From Pseudomonadota bacterium (GTDB taxonomy: Bacteria > Pseudomonadota > Gammaproteobacteria > Steroidobacterales > Steroidobacteraceae), in contig JAFEDT010000007.1 of assembly GCA_018241445.1 (NCBI GenBank), forward strand, positions 140,993-204,992: 64,000 nucleotides of DNA, read 5' to 3'. The notes beneath the pieces were generated by a model that was given only the letters and a program-made list of their open reading frames with translations, had not been told where the DNA came from and searched no databases. Shown here one piece after another: positions 26,783-35,947 of this stretch. The position numbers and the translations under genes are program-made. Position 1 is the stretch's first letter, and every line of letters begins with the position of its first letter.

Positions 26783-28737
26783 TGCCCGACTTCAAGACCC
26801 TGACCGAGATCATCCAGGCGCACCGCGCCCTGCCGTTGCAGATCACCTACCTGGAGGGCGAGAAGGACAGCCGCAGCGTCAGCGCCGCGGAGCTCTACGA
26901 GCGCGCGCTGGGCATCCTGTACCACCTGCAGCGCCTGGGCGCGCGCCGCGGCGACCGGCTGATCCTGTTCCTCAACAACAACGAGCAGTTCATCGATGCC
27001 TTCTGGGCGGCGGTACTGGGCGGGATCGTGCCAGTGCCGGTGGCGCTGGGGATCAGCGACGAGCACCGCCACAAGCTGTTGCGCATCGCGCGCCGCCTCG
27101 GCAAGCCGTTCATCTACACGGAAAAACGCTCGCTGGAGCGCATCGAGGCTTTCGCCCGGCAGGCAGGCGAGACGGACACCTTCACGGCGCTGCGGCAGCG
27201 CGCCTTCCTGGTGGATGACCTGGACGACATCTCGCGCGCCGGCACCGTGCAGCCGGCCGGGCCTGCCGACGTGGCCTTCATCCAGTTCTCCTCCGGCTCC
27301 ACCAGCGAACCGAAGGGCGTGGTGCTGACCCACGGCAACCTGGTGGCCAACATTCGCGGCTCGACCGAGGTGGCAGGCTTCAACGAGCGGGATGTCAGCC
27401 TGTCGTGGATGCCGTTGACCCACGACATGGGCCTGATCGGCTTCCACCTGGTGATGTTCGCCAACCGGGTGCACGCGCACCTGATGCCTACGGAACTGTT
27501 CGTGCGCCGGCCGCTGCTGTGGCTGCAGCTCGCCTCCAGAATACGCGCCAGCATCCTCTGCTCGCCCAACTTCGGTTACCGGCACTACCTCAAGGTACTC
27601 GGCGAGCGCGCACCCGAGGACCTGGACCTGTCCGCGGTGCGCCTGATCTTCAACGGCGCCGAGCCGATCTCGGTGGAGCTGTGCGAGGAGTTCCTGACAC
27701 GGCTGGCAGCGTCGCAGCTGCAACGCAACGCGATGTACCCGGTATACGGCCTGGCCGAGGCCTCCCTCGCCGTGGCCTTTCCCGCGCCGCACACGCCGCT
27801 GCGCACGCTGACGCTCAACCGCCATCGCCTCGCCGCCGGCACAGCGGTGCAACGGCTCACCGAGGCTGATCGCGACGGCATCCGCCTGGTGTGCGAGGGC
27901 AAGGCGATTCCTTACTGTCACCTGCGCATCTGCGACGACCAGGACCGCGAACTGCCGCCGGAGCACATCGGCAACATCCACATCAGCGGCGACAACGTCA
28001 CGCGCGGCTACTTCGAGGATGCGGCTGCCAACGCCGCGGCGTTCAGCGCCGATGGCTGGCTGCGCACCGGCGACCTGGGCGTGATCCACGGCGGGGAGCT
28101 GTACGTCACCGGCCGCGCCAAGGAGATCATCTTCGTCAACGGGCAGAACTACTACCCGCACGACCTGGAGGCCATTGCGCAGCGCCTGCCGGGGCTGGAG
28201 CTGGGTAAGGTGGTCGCCGCCGGCGTGCGCGCCCCCGGGGCGCAGACCGAGCAGCTGGTGCTGTTCATCCTGCACCGCGGCGGCATGCCGGAGTTCCTGC
28301 CCGTCGCTACGCAGGCGGCACGGCTGATCAACGAGCAGACCGGCCTGGAGGTCGCCGACGTGGTCCCGGTCAAACGCATTCCCAAGACCACCAGCGGCAA
28401 GATCCAGCGGCACCTGCTGGAGGAGAACTACGGCAGCGGCGAGTTTGCCGAGGAACTGGCCGAGCTCGCCGCGCTGCGCGCCGCGCAGGGCGGCAGCTCC
28501 GCACAATCGGGCAACGAGATCGAGTCCCGGCTGCAGGCCATCTGCGACAGCGCCCTGGGGGGCCGCCGACTGGGTGTCGACGACAACCTGTTCGAGATCG
28601 GCGCCAGCTCACTGAAGCTAATCGAAATCCACGAACAGATCGACCGCGAGTTCCCGGGCAAGGTCGACCTCACCGAACTGTTCGACTACCCCACCATCGG
28701 TGAGCTCGCCCGGCACCTGCAGGCCAAGCTGGCGTAG
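26782..28737 (+). CDS. Fatty acyl-AMP ligase fused to an acyl carrier protein domain
   Basis: 651 residues. The ANL adenylation domain covers about 1-560. ATP-binding motif FIQFSSGSTSEPKGVV lies near residue 170. SWMPLTHDMGLIGFH is FAAL-like, with YGLAEASLAVAFP, TGDLGVI and a C-terminal KTTSGKIQRH (catalytic lysine). A carrier domain fills about 575-651, with the phosphopantetheine serine in DNLFEIGASSLKLIEI. The enzyme should activate an acyl chain and load it on its own ACP rather than on CoA. Start is the ATG at 26782, overlapping the P450 stop (TGATG). No PKS or NRPS follows, which is unusual for this architecture. Confidence 0.9.
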   Translation: MPDFKTLTEIIQAHRALPLQITYLEGEKDSRSVSAAELYERALGILYHLQRLGARRGDRLILFLNNNEQFIDAFWAAVLGGIVPVPVALGISDEHRHKLLRIARRLGKPFIYTEKRSLERIEAFARQAGETDTFTALRQRAFLVDDLDDISRAGTVQPAGPADVAFIQFSSGSTSEPKGVVLTHGNLVANIRGSTEVAGFNERDVSLSWMPLTHDMGLIGFHLVMFANRVHAHLMPTELFVRRPLLWLQLASRIRASILCSPNFGYRHYLKVLGERAPEDLDLSAVRLIFNGAEPISVELCEEFLTRLAASQLQRNAMYPVYGLAEASLAVAFPAPHTPLRTLTLNRHRLAAGTAVQRLTEADRDGIRLVCEGKAIPYCHLRICDDQDRELPPEHIGNIHISGDNVTRGYFEDAAANAAAFSADGWLRTGDLGVIHGGELYVTGRAKEIIFVNGQNYYPHDLEAIAQRLPGLELGKVVAAGVRAPGAQTEQLVLFILHRGGMPEFLPVATQAARLINEQTGLEVADVVPVKRIPKTTSGKIQRHLLEENYGSGEFAEELAELAALRAAQGGSSAQSGNEIESRLQAICDSALGGRRLGVDDNLFEIGASSLKLIEIHEQIDREFPGKVDLTELFDYPTIGELARHLQAKLA

Positions 28738-28766
28738 GAACACAGTCCTCCAACGGCAGTCCCGAT

Positions 28767-28860
28767 CAGAAAATAGTCCTCCCGGGGCCGCCGTGAATCC
28801 ATCCATGGAGGCTGCGGCTCGGCATCCTGCCTCGCACGCCCCCGGGACGACTATTTTCTG
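28767..28860. repeat. REP-like element bounded by a 21-bp inverted repeat
   Basis: Left arm 28767-28787 and right arm 28840-28860 are reverse complements with one mismatch in 21 bases (arm begins CAGAAAATAGTC). The 52-base interior includes the segment GTGAATCCATCCATGGAGG, a kind of sequence I recall from extragenic palindromic repeats of some gammaproteobacteria. It sits between the ligase-ACP stop and a Fur-family gene and could also end transcription. Confidence 0.65.
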
Positions 28861-28946
28861 CTCGTGCCTGCCTGGCATCGTGACTGTTGCCCCTAATCCC
28901 GTATGGGCTAGGCCGGAAGCAGGTATCAGGCTTAAAATGACGGGTT

Positions 28947-29375
28947 ATGGAAAGAGCCCCTCCGGCGGCCGACCTGCGCGACTGCGAGCGGCGCCTGGTA
29001 GGCTGCGGCATCCGCCCCACCGCGCAGCGCGTACGGATCGCCGCCGTGCTGCTCAGCGCCCCACAACATCTGTCGGCCGAGCAGATCCTGGCGGGCCTGC
29101 GCTGCGGCGGCGCCCGCGTGTCCAAGGCGACGGTCTACAACACACTCAACCTGTTTGCGACCCATGGCCTGATCCGCCAGCTGTCGGTGGATGGCGCGCG
29201 GGCCTGGTTTGATTCCAACGTCGAGCCGCACTACCACTTTCATGACATCGGCACCGGCGCCCTGCTGGATGTCCCCGTGCAGCAGGTGCAGTTCAGCCGC
29301 CTGCCCGCCCCTCCTGCGGGCACCGAGGTCGCCGGAATCGACCTGGTGATCCGCCTGCGCAAAAAAAGCATGTAG
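28947..29375 (+). CDS. Fur-family transcriptional regulator, Irr-like
   Basis: 142 residues: winged-helix domain (about 15-85; GIRPTAQRVRIAAVLLS, then VSKATVYNTLNLFATHGLI, the Fur recognition helix region) and a short dimerisation domain. The metal region is EPHYHFHDIGTGALLDVP, where Fur itself has a different His/Asp cluster. The C-terminal CxxC pairs of the structural zinc site are absent. This pattern recalls Irr-type members, which respond to haem status, but assignment within the family is uncertain. A TAAAAT box lies nine bases before the ATG. The stop codon overlaps the probable -10 of tRNA-Thr. Confidence 0.85.
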   Translation: MERAPPAADLRDCERRLVGCGIRPTAQRVRIAAVLLSAPQHLSAEQILAGLRCGGARVSKATVYNTLNLFATHGLIRQLSVDGARAWFDSNVEPHYHFHDIGTGALLDVPVQQVQFSRLPAPPAGTEVAGIDLVIRLRKKSM

Positions 29376-29395
29376 AATGTCCGGCTCTGCGCAGC

Positions 29396-29471
<76 letters not shown>

Positions 29472-29604
29472 TCTGCGGAACCGATCGGATCTGAACTGAT
29501 CTGATCTATTCGGCCCACCGCCGCGGGCACTCATCCTGACGCTTTGCGGCAGATTGCGGGCGCTGAGGCGCCTAGACTGCCCGCATCGACCCGGAGACCA
29601 CACT

Positions 29605-30852
29605 GTGGGCACAAACCTGGATCCTGTGAGCGAACGCGACGAACCACGCGCGGATTCCGTGACGTGGATCGGGCGCGAGCGCGGCACTCCGGCCGCGTCC
29701 GCCCCGCCACCCCTCACCTCCGCCCCGCAGCAGCAGGACGGCGGCGGACGGCGGCGCCAGCTCCTGGTAGCCGCGGCCATCGCGGTGGCCCTGGCCCTGG
29801 GCGCCGCCTGGTGGATGAAGCGCGGCAGCAATGGCCCCGCCGCCACGATAGCGGCAACCGACCAGCAGACCCGCCAGACCGTGAGTGTCGTTTCCCCCGG
29901 CAAGGCAACGGTGTCCTCCAGTGTCAGCCTGACCGGTGCGATTGCGGCACGCTATGACATGCCGATCGGCAACGAGGGCGATACCGGCCGAGTCATAGGC
30001 GTATACGCCGAGGCGGGCGACAAGGTGAAGCGCGGCCAGATCCTGGCGCGACTCGACGACGCGGTACTGGTACAGCAGGTCAACCGCCTCGCGGCGTCCC
30101 TGGAACAGGCGCGCGCCCAGGCGGCACTGTCGGCGGCCGAATACCGCCGCGCCCAGGGTGTGGAAGCCGCCGGCGCGCTGTCGGCGGAGGACATCGAGAA
30201 GCGGCGCGCCACCTCCGTGACCGACGCCGCCAATGTGAAGGTGGTGGCGGCCCAGCTCGCCGAGGCGCAGGCGCGCCTGGGCCGCGCCCGCATCACCGCG
30301 CCGGTGGACGGTACCGTCCTGACCCGCAATGCCGAGGTGGGCCAGATCGTCAATCCCGGGGGCGAACCCCTGTTCCGGGTCGCCAGTGGTGGCGAGGTGG
30401 AGATGCGGGCCCAGATCGCCGAGCAGGACCTGGCGCAGATCAGGACCGGACAGGCCGCGACCGTCTACCTGACCGGCCTGTCGCAGCCCTTTGAAGGGCA
30501 GGTGCGCCTGCTGGGTGCTGTCATCGATCCCAAGACCCGCCTGGGAGACATCCGCATCCGCCTCAAGCCCGACCCTGCCCTGCGGCCGGGCGCCTTCGCG
30601 CGCGCCGTGGTGATGGTCGGCAAGGCGCAGCGCGTGGTGGTGCCGCAGACCGCGGTGATGTCCGACGCGAAAGGGAGTTTTGTATACGTCGCGGGTGAGG
30701 GCGACCGGATCGAGCGGCGCGCGGTGACCGTCGCCGGCGTCAACGAGCAGGGCGCCATCATCGCCAGCGGACTGAGCGGCGCGGAGCGTGTGGTCGCGAG
30801 CGCCGGCGGCTTCCTGCGCGAAGGTGAAATCGTACGGGTTGCGGCGCCATGA
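29605..30852 (+). CDS. RND efflux periplasmic adaptor (membrane fusion protein)
   Basis: 415 residues. An N-terminal proline-rich cytoplasmic stretch is followed by a transmembrane anchor near residues 50-68, so the protein is membrane-anchored rather than lipidated. Then come a barrel-sandwich (biotinyl-like) domain, an alpha-hairpin (VQQVNRLAASLEQARAQAAL) and beta-barrel and membrane-proximal domains (ITAPVDGTVLTRNAEVGQIV, then PQTAVM). Start chosen at GTG 29605 with GGAG nine bases upstream; the earlier TTG at 29554 has no ribosome site. Overlaps the RND pump gene by four bases (ATGA). Confidence 0.91.
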   Translation: MGTNLDPVSERDEPRADSVTWIGRERGTPAASAPPPLTSAPQQQDGGGRRRQLLVAAAIAVALALGAAWWMKRGSNGPAATIAATDQQTRQTVSVVSPGKATVSSSVSLTGAIAARYDMPIGNEGDTGRVIGVYAEAGDKVKRGQILARLDDAVLVQQVNRLAASLEQARAQAALSAAEYRRAQGVEAAGALSAEDIEKRRATSVTDAANVKVVAAQLAEAQARLGRARITAPVDGTVLTRNAEVGQIVNPGGEPLFRVASGGEVEMRAQIAEQDLAQIRTGQAATVYLTGLSQPFEGQVRLLGAVIDPKTRLGDIRIRLKPDPALRPGAFARAVVMVGKAQRVVVPQTAVMSDAKGSFVYVAGEGDRIERRAVTVAGVNEQGAIIASGLSGAERVVASAGGFLREGEIVRVAAP

Positions 30853-33800
30853 AGAACATCTCCGCCTGGGCTATCCGCCATCCCGTCTCCCCGATCGTCC
30901 TGTTCGTGGTGCTGCTGTTCATGGGGCTGGTGGCCTTCAAACGCCTGCCGATCACGCTCAACCCGGATATCTCTTTTCCGGCTGTGGAGGTGAGCGTGTC
31001 GCAGCCGGGCGCGTCGCCGCAGGAGATCGAGACCCAGATCATGCAGAAGGTCGAGGGCGCGGTCGCCGGCATCGGCAACATCGACAACATCACCTCGCTG
31101 GCGGTCGAGGGGCAGTGCAACGTCTTCGTCCAGTTCCAGATCGGCACACCCATCGATCGCGCGGTAGCCGACGTGCGCGATGCGGTCTCCAAGGTGCGGG
31201 TGCAACTGCCCAACGGCATCCAGGAGCCGACCGTGACGCGGGTCAACATCGACGGCCCGCCGATCGTCTACTACGCCGTCAGCTCCAGCCAGCTGGACAC
31301 CGAGGCCATCTCCTGGTTCATCGACAACACCATCACCAAGCGGCTGCTGTCGATCGAGGGTGTGGCCCAGGTGACGCGCGGCGGCGGGGTCAGCCGCGAA
31401 ATCCGCATCGAGCTGGATCCGGCGCGCATGCAGGCCCTGGGCGTTACGGCGGCGGAGGTCAACGACCAGCTGCGCCAGCTCAACCTCGACTCCCCGGGGG
31501 GCCGCGCCGAGCTGGGCGGCGGCGAGCAGTCCATCCGGGTGCTCGGGCAGGCGCGCACCGCGCAGGCCCTGGGGCAGACGCAGATCGCCTTGTCTGGCGG
31601 GCGCTTCGCACGCCTGTCGGACCTGGCCGAGGTGCACGACGGTGTCGGCGAGGTCCGCTCCCTGGCGCGCCTGAACGGCCGCCCCGCCACCACCTTCAGT
31701 GTCTTCCGGGCGCGCGGCTCCTCCGACGTGACCGTGTACAACGGCATCGAGGAAGAGTTGACGAAGATCCGCAAGGAAAACCCGCAGGTCAACCTGACGC
31801 AGATCTTCACCACGACCGACTACACCAACGAGGATTACCACTCCGCCATGAGCGCCTTCATCGAGGGCTCGGTGCTGGCGGTGCTGGTGGTGTTCCTGTT
31901 CCTGCGCGACGGCCGCGCCACCGCCATCTCGGCGCTCGCCATCCCGCTGTCGGCGATCCCGACTTTTGCGGTCATGTACTGGCTGGACTTCACGCTCAAC
32001 TTCATCAGCCTGATGGCGCTGTCGCTGGTGGCGGGGGTGCTGGTCGACGATGCGATCGTGGAGATCGAGAACATCGTGCGCCACATGCGCATGGGCAAGA
32101 GTGGCTACCAGGCCGCGCTCGACGCGGCTGACCAGATCGGACTGGCGGTGGTGGCCACCTCCTGCACCATCATCGCGGTGTTCCTGCCGGTGAGCTTCAT
32201 GGGCGGCATCACCGGGCAGTTCTTCAAGCAGTTCGGCCTCACGGTGGCCGCGGCGGTGTTCTTCTCGCTGCTGGTGGCGCGCCTGATCACCCCGGTGCTG
32301 GCGGCCTACACGCTGCGCAGCCACGGCGTCGCCACGCATGCCGACGGCCCGTGGATGACCCGCTACCAGCAGCTGTTGCGCTGGTGCGCGCTGCACCGCT
32401 GGAAGACCGTCATCGGCGCCACCGTGTTCTTCGGGCTGTCGATCGTGGGCCTGATAGCGGTACCGAAGGCGCTGTTCCCCGACCAGGATGACAGCCAGGC
32501 GACACTGCAGATCGAACTGCCCGCCGGCGTGCAGCTGGAGGATACCTCCGCCGCTTCGGCGTCCGCCTACCGCATCCTGTCGCACGATCCGGCGGTCACC
32601 AAGGTGGTCGAGACCGTCGGCGGCCTCGACTTCGGGGAGGTGCGCACCGCCGAACTCGACATCACGCTGGTGCACCGCAACCAGCGCCGGGAAACCAAGC
32701 GCCAGTGGGAAGACCGCATCCTGCTGCAGCTGGCGAAGATCCCCGATGCGCGCATGCATTTCGAGCGTGGCAACGGCGGCCGCGACATCAATGTCTACAT
32801 GACCGGCGACGACCCGCAGCTGGTGGAGCGCAGCGCGCGCACCCTGGTGGAGCAGATGCGCGCCCTGCCGATACTCAAGAACGCCGGCATCGACGGCGAC
32901 ATGCCGCGCCCGGAGATACTGATCCGCCCGCACCTGGATCTGGCCTCGCAGCTGGGCGTAACGGTTGCGGCCTTGAGTGAGACCATCCGCATCGCAACCC
33001 TGGGGGACCTTGACCAGAACAGCGCCAAGTTTTCGCTGTCAGACCGGCAGATCCCGGTGCGGGTCAGCCTGCTTGAGAGCACGCGCCGCGACCTGACGAC
33101 GCTCGAGAACCTGCCGGTGCCCACGGCCAGTGGCACGGCCGTGCCGCTGAAGGCGGTGGCCGACATCGGCTTCGGTGACGGGCCGACGCGCGTGCGGCGC
33201 TACAACCAGGCACGCCGCCTGTCGGTGGTGGCGGACCTGAACGGCGTGGAACTGGGCACGGCGATGACGAAGATCCACGACCTGCCGATCCTCAAGCACC
33301 TGCCGCAGGGTGTGCGCCTGGTGGACGTCGGCGACGCCAAGATCATGAACGAGCTGTTCACCAACTTCATGCTGGCGATGGTCACCGGGGTGCTGATGGT
33401 GTTCGCGGTGCTAGTGCTGTTGTTCGCGCGGGTGCTGCCGCCGATCACGATCCTGTCCTCGCTGCCGCTGTCGATCGGCGGCGCGGTGGCGGCACTGATG
33501 CTGACCCGCTATGCGCTTTCCTTGGGGGCGATGATCGGCTTCCTGATGCTGATGGGTATCGTGGCCAAGAACTCCATCCTGCTGGTGGACTATGCCATCG
33601 AGGAAATGCGCGCCGGCAAGGACCGGCTGACGGCGATCCTGGAGGCTGGCCACACCCGCGCACGCCCCATCGTGATGACCACCGTGGCCATGATTGCCGG
33701 CATGCTGCCGGTCGCCATCGGCCTGGGCGGCGACACGGGCTTCCGCGCTCCCATGGCCATCGCGGTGATCGGTGGCCTGATCACCTCCACCGCCCTGACA

Positions 33801-33932
33801 CTGGTGGTCGTGCCGGCCGCCTTCACCATCGTCGACGACATCGAACGTTGGCTCGCGCCCCGGTTCGGCCGGATGTTGAGCACACATCCGCGGGCGCACG
33901 CCGCCAATCCGGCGGGGGCAGCGCTGAAGTAA
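30849..33932 (+). CDS. RND efflux transporter, HAE1/AcrB family
   Basis: 1027-residue inner-membrane proton/drug antiporter with the usual 12-helix, two-large-loop layout. The N-terminus WAIRHPVSPIVLFVVLLFMG is typical, and the paired membrane aspartates occur in GVLVDDAIVEIENIVRHMR near residue 405. Two repeated halves are visible. Together with the upstream adaptor it forms a tripartite pump lacking its own outer-membrane channel, which must be supplied from elsewhere (TolC-like). Substrate cannot be predicted. Confidence 0.95.
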   Translation: MKNISAWAIRHPVSPIVLFVVLLFMGLVAFKRLPITLNPDISFPAVEVSVSQPGASPQEIETQIMQKVEGAVAGIGNIDNITSLAVEGQCNVFVQFQIGTPIDRAVADVRDAVSKVRVQLPNGIQEPTVTRVNIDGPPIVYYAVSSSQLDTEAISWFIDNTITKRLLSIEGVAQVTRGGGVSREIRIELDPARMQALGVTAAEVNDQLRQLNLDSPGGRAELGGGEQSIRVLGQARTAQALGQTQIALSGGRFARLSDLAEVHDGVGEVRSLARLNGRPATTFSVFRARGSSDVTVYNGIEEELTKIRKENPQVNLTQIFTTTDYTNEDYHSAMSAFIEGSVLAVLVVFLFLRDGRATAISALAIPLSAIPTFAVMYWLDFTLNFISLMALSLVAGVLVDDAIVEIENIVRHMRMGKSGYQAALDAADQIGLAVVATSCTIIAVFLPVSFMGGITGQFFKQFGLTVAAAVFFSLLVARLITPVLAAYTLRSHGVATHADGPWMTRYQQLLRWCALHRWKTVIGATVFFGLSIVGLIAVPKALFPDQDDSQATLQIELPAGVQLEDTSAASASAYRILSHDPAVTKVVETVGGLDFGEVRTAELDITLVHRNQRRETKRQWEDRILLQLAKIPDARMHFERGNGGRDINVYMTGDDPQLVERSARTLVEQMRALPILKNAGIDGDMPRPEILIRPHLDLASQLGVTVAALSETIRIATLGDLDQNSAKFSLSDRQIPVRVSLLESTRRDLTTLENLPVPTASGTAVPLKAVADIGFGDGPTRVRRYNQARRLSVVADLNGVELGTAMTKIHDLPILKHLPQGVRLVDVGDAKIMNELFTNFMLAMVTGVLMVFAVLVLLFARVLPPITILSSLPLSIGGAVAALMLTRYALSLGAMIGFLMLMGIVAKNSILLVDYAIEEMRAGKDRLTAILEAGHTRARPIVMTTVAMIAGMLPVAIGLGGDTGFRAPMAIAVIGGLITSTALTLVVVPAAFTIVDDIERWLAPRFGRMLSTHPRAHAANPAGAALK

Positions 33933-33942
33933 TATCGTCTGG

Positions 33943-34932
33943 ATGACGATAGACCCGGCTCCCGCAGACCCCGCGAGTGCGGCACATTCAGCCGCGGCCA
34001 CCCCGGGTGCGGCGCCCGCCCCGACAGCCGCCGCGCCCGCCCCCGCGCATGCCGGCCGCCCGGCATGGTGGGTGCGCAGCGCCTCGCTGCTGCCGCTCGC
34101 ACTCACCTACCCGCTGGCACGCTTCCTCGCCTGGCTCACGTTCCGGTTTTTCCCCTACCGCCAGCGGCTGGTGCAGGAAAACCTGAAACTCGCCTTCCCG
34201 GATTTCAGCCGCGCGCGGCTGCGCGAGGTCACGCACCAGTACTACCTGGGTTTCGCGCAGATGCTGATGGAGATCGTCCGCGGGGCGCGACTGGCGCCGC
34301 AGGAGCTGCGGCGCCGGGTGCGGATCGTGAACCTGGGGGCGCCGCAGGAGCACCTGGCGCGCGGCCAGTCGGTGCTGCTGGTCGCCGCGCACCAGTGCAA
34401 CTGGGAATGGATGCTGCTGGCGCTGTCGCTGCAGCTGGGTTACCCGCTGGACGCCGCCTATAAGCCGCTGGTGAATCCCTGGGCCGAGCGCGAGATGAAA
34501 CTGCTGCGCACACGCTTCGGCAGCCGCCTGGTGCCGGCGCAGGAGCTGCTGGCGGACATCATCCGCCGCCGCAAGGTCGTGCGCGCGGTGGCGATGGTGG
34601 CGGACCAGGAACCCACCACCAGCGAGCACAAGTACTGGACCCGCTTCCTCAACCGCGATACCGCTTTTTACATGGGAGCCGAGGAGATCGCGCGGGTGAC
34701 GCACTTCCCGGTGTTCTTCATCGGTATGCGCCGTGTGCGCCGCGGCTACTACGAGATGGACTTCCGGCCGCTCGCCGCCGCGCGCGAGACGCTGCCCACC
34801 GGCGCACTCACCCAGCGCTATGCGGAGGCGGTGGAGGCGCAGATCCGCGCGGCCCCACCCGACTGGCCCTGGTCACACAAGCGCTGGAAGCTGAGGAGAT
34901 CGTTGTACCAGAAGCGCGCCGGCGCGGGCTGA
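33943..34932 (+). CDS. LpxL/HtrB-family acyltransferase
   Basis: 329 residues. A long Ala/Pro-rich N-terminus (about 1-40) precedes a membrane anchor and the lipid A acyltransferase domain. The catalytic HX4E motif is HQCNWEW near residue 148. YKPLVNPWAEREM, VADQEPTTSEHK and the C-terminal WPWSHKRWK-like end (PPDWPWSHKRWKLRR) are family features. It starts ten bases after the RND pump stop and is probably cotranscribed. Likely adds a secondary acyl chain to a lipid A precursor; exact position not determinable. An in-frame start past the Ala-rich stretch is possible. Confidence 0.9.
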   Translation: MTIDPAPADPASAAHSAAATPGAAPAPTAAAPAPAHAGRPAWWVRSASLLPLALTYPLARFLAWLTFRFFPYRQRLVQENLKLAFPDFSRARLREVTHQYYLGFAQMLMEIVRGARLAPQELRRRVRIVNLGAPQEHLARGQSVLLVAAHQCNWEWMLLALSLQLGYPLDAAYKPLVNPWAEREMKLLRTRFGSRLVPAQELLADIIRRRKVVRAVAMVADQEPTTSEHKYWTRFLNRDTAFYMGAEEIARVTHFPVFFIGMRRVRRGYYEMDFRPLAAARETLPTGALTQRYAEAVEAQIRAAPPDWPWSHKRWKLRRSLYQKRAGAG

Positions 34933-34987
34933 CGTGCCGCATTCATGCGGTGTTACACCGAGTCGGGCAGGCCGGCGTGAGGGGCGG

Positions 34988-35944
34988 CTATTCCTTAGGG
35001 TGAGCCACCGCGGTGCGCAGCTCGCGCGGCAGGGTGAAGAACACCCGCTCCTCGCGGCCCACGACTTCATGCGGCGCCTCCCCGCCCCAGCTCCGCAACT
35101 GGGCGATCACCTGCTGCACCAGCAGCTCCGGCGCGGAGGCGCCCGCCGTCACGCCCACGGCCTTGCGGCCTGCGAACCATTCGGCCTTGAGATCCGCCGG
35201 TCCATCGATGAGATAGCCGGGCACGCCGGCGCGATCGGCCAGCTCGCGCAGGCGGTTGGAGTTGGAACTGGCGCGCGAGCCGACCACCAGCAGCACGTCG
35301 CACTGGGTCAACAGTTTCTTTACCGCGTCCTGGCGGTTCTGCGTGGCATAGCAGATGTCCTCATGGCGCGGGATCGCCAGCTGCGGGAAACGCTGCCGCA
35401 ACGCGGCCACGATGTCGGCGGTGTCATCCACCGACAGGGTCGTCTGCGTCACCAGCGCCAGGTGCTCAGGGTCGCGCACCGCCAGTGCGGCGACGTCGGC
35501 GATGTTTTCCACCAGGTGGATGCGGCCGCCCGCGGAGGAATCGAACCGCCCCATGGTGCCCTCGACCTCCGGGTGGCCGGCGTGCCCGATGAGGACGACG
35601 TCGCGGCCGTCGCGCGCATACCGCTGCACCTCCATGTGCACCTTGGTCACCAGTGGACAGGTGGCGTCGAACACGGTCAGCCCACGGCCGCGCGCCTCCT
35701 GCTCCACCGCGCTGGATACCCCGTGGGCCGAGAAGATGACCGTGCCGCCGGCGGGCACCTGCTGCAGTTCGTCGACGAACACCGCCCCCAGGGCGCGCAG
35801 CCTCTCCACCACGTGGCGGTTGTGCACCACCTCGTGGCGCACGTAGATCGGGGGACCGAACAGCTCAATTGCGCGCTCCACGATGTCGATCGCCCGGTCG
35901 ACACCGGCACAGAAGCCGCGCGGATTGGCGAGCAGCACCTGCAT
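34988..35944 (-). CDS. ispH: 4-hydroxy-3-methylbut-2-enyl diphosphate reductase
   Basis: 318-residue iron-sulfur enzyme, the last step of the MEP isoprenoid pathway. The three cluster cysteines are visible in [27 protein letters not shown] and [10 protein letters not shown]. Substrate residues lie in [11 protein letters not shown] and [13 protein letters not shown] at 35944, four bases after lspA; last gene of the ribF-ileS-lspA-ispH operon. Confidence 0.96.
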   Translation of the reverse strand: MQVLLANPRGFCAGVDRAIDIVERAIELFGPPIYVRHEVVHNRHVVERLRALGAVFVDELQQVPAGGTVIFSAHGVSSAVEQEARGRGLTVFDATCPLVTKVHMEVQRYARDGRDVVLIGHAGHPEVEGTMGRFDSSAGGRIHLVENIADVAALAVRDPEHLALVTQTTLSVDDTADIVAALRQRFPQLAIPRHEDICYATQNRQDAVKKLLTQCDVLLVVGSRASSNSNRLRELADRAGVPGYLIDGPADLKAEWFAGRKAVGVTAGASAPELLVQQVIAQLRSWGGEAPHEVVGREERVFFTLPRELRTAVAHPKE

Positions 35945-35947
35945 GGG

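Noticed and set aside
26758..28506. 582-codon minus-strand frame opposite the acyl-AMP ligase
   Set aside because: Shadow; the plus-strand protein has ATP-binding, catalytic lysine and carrier motifs.
30465..32933. 822-codon minus-strand frame opposite the RND pump
   Set aside because: Antisense shadow of a conserved 1027-residue transporter; no domain recognised.
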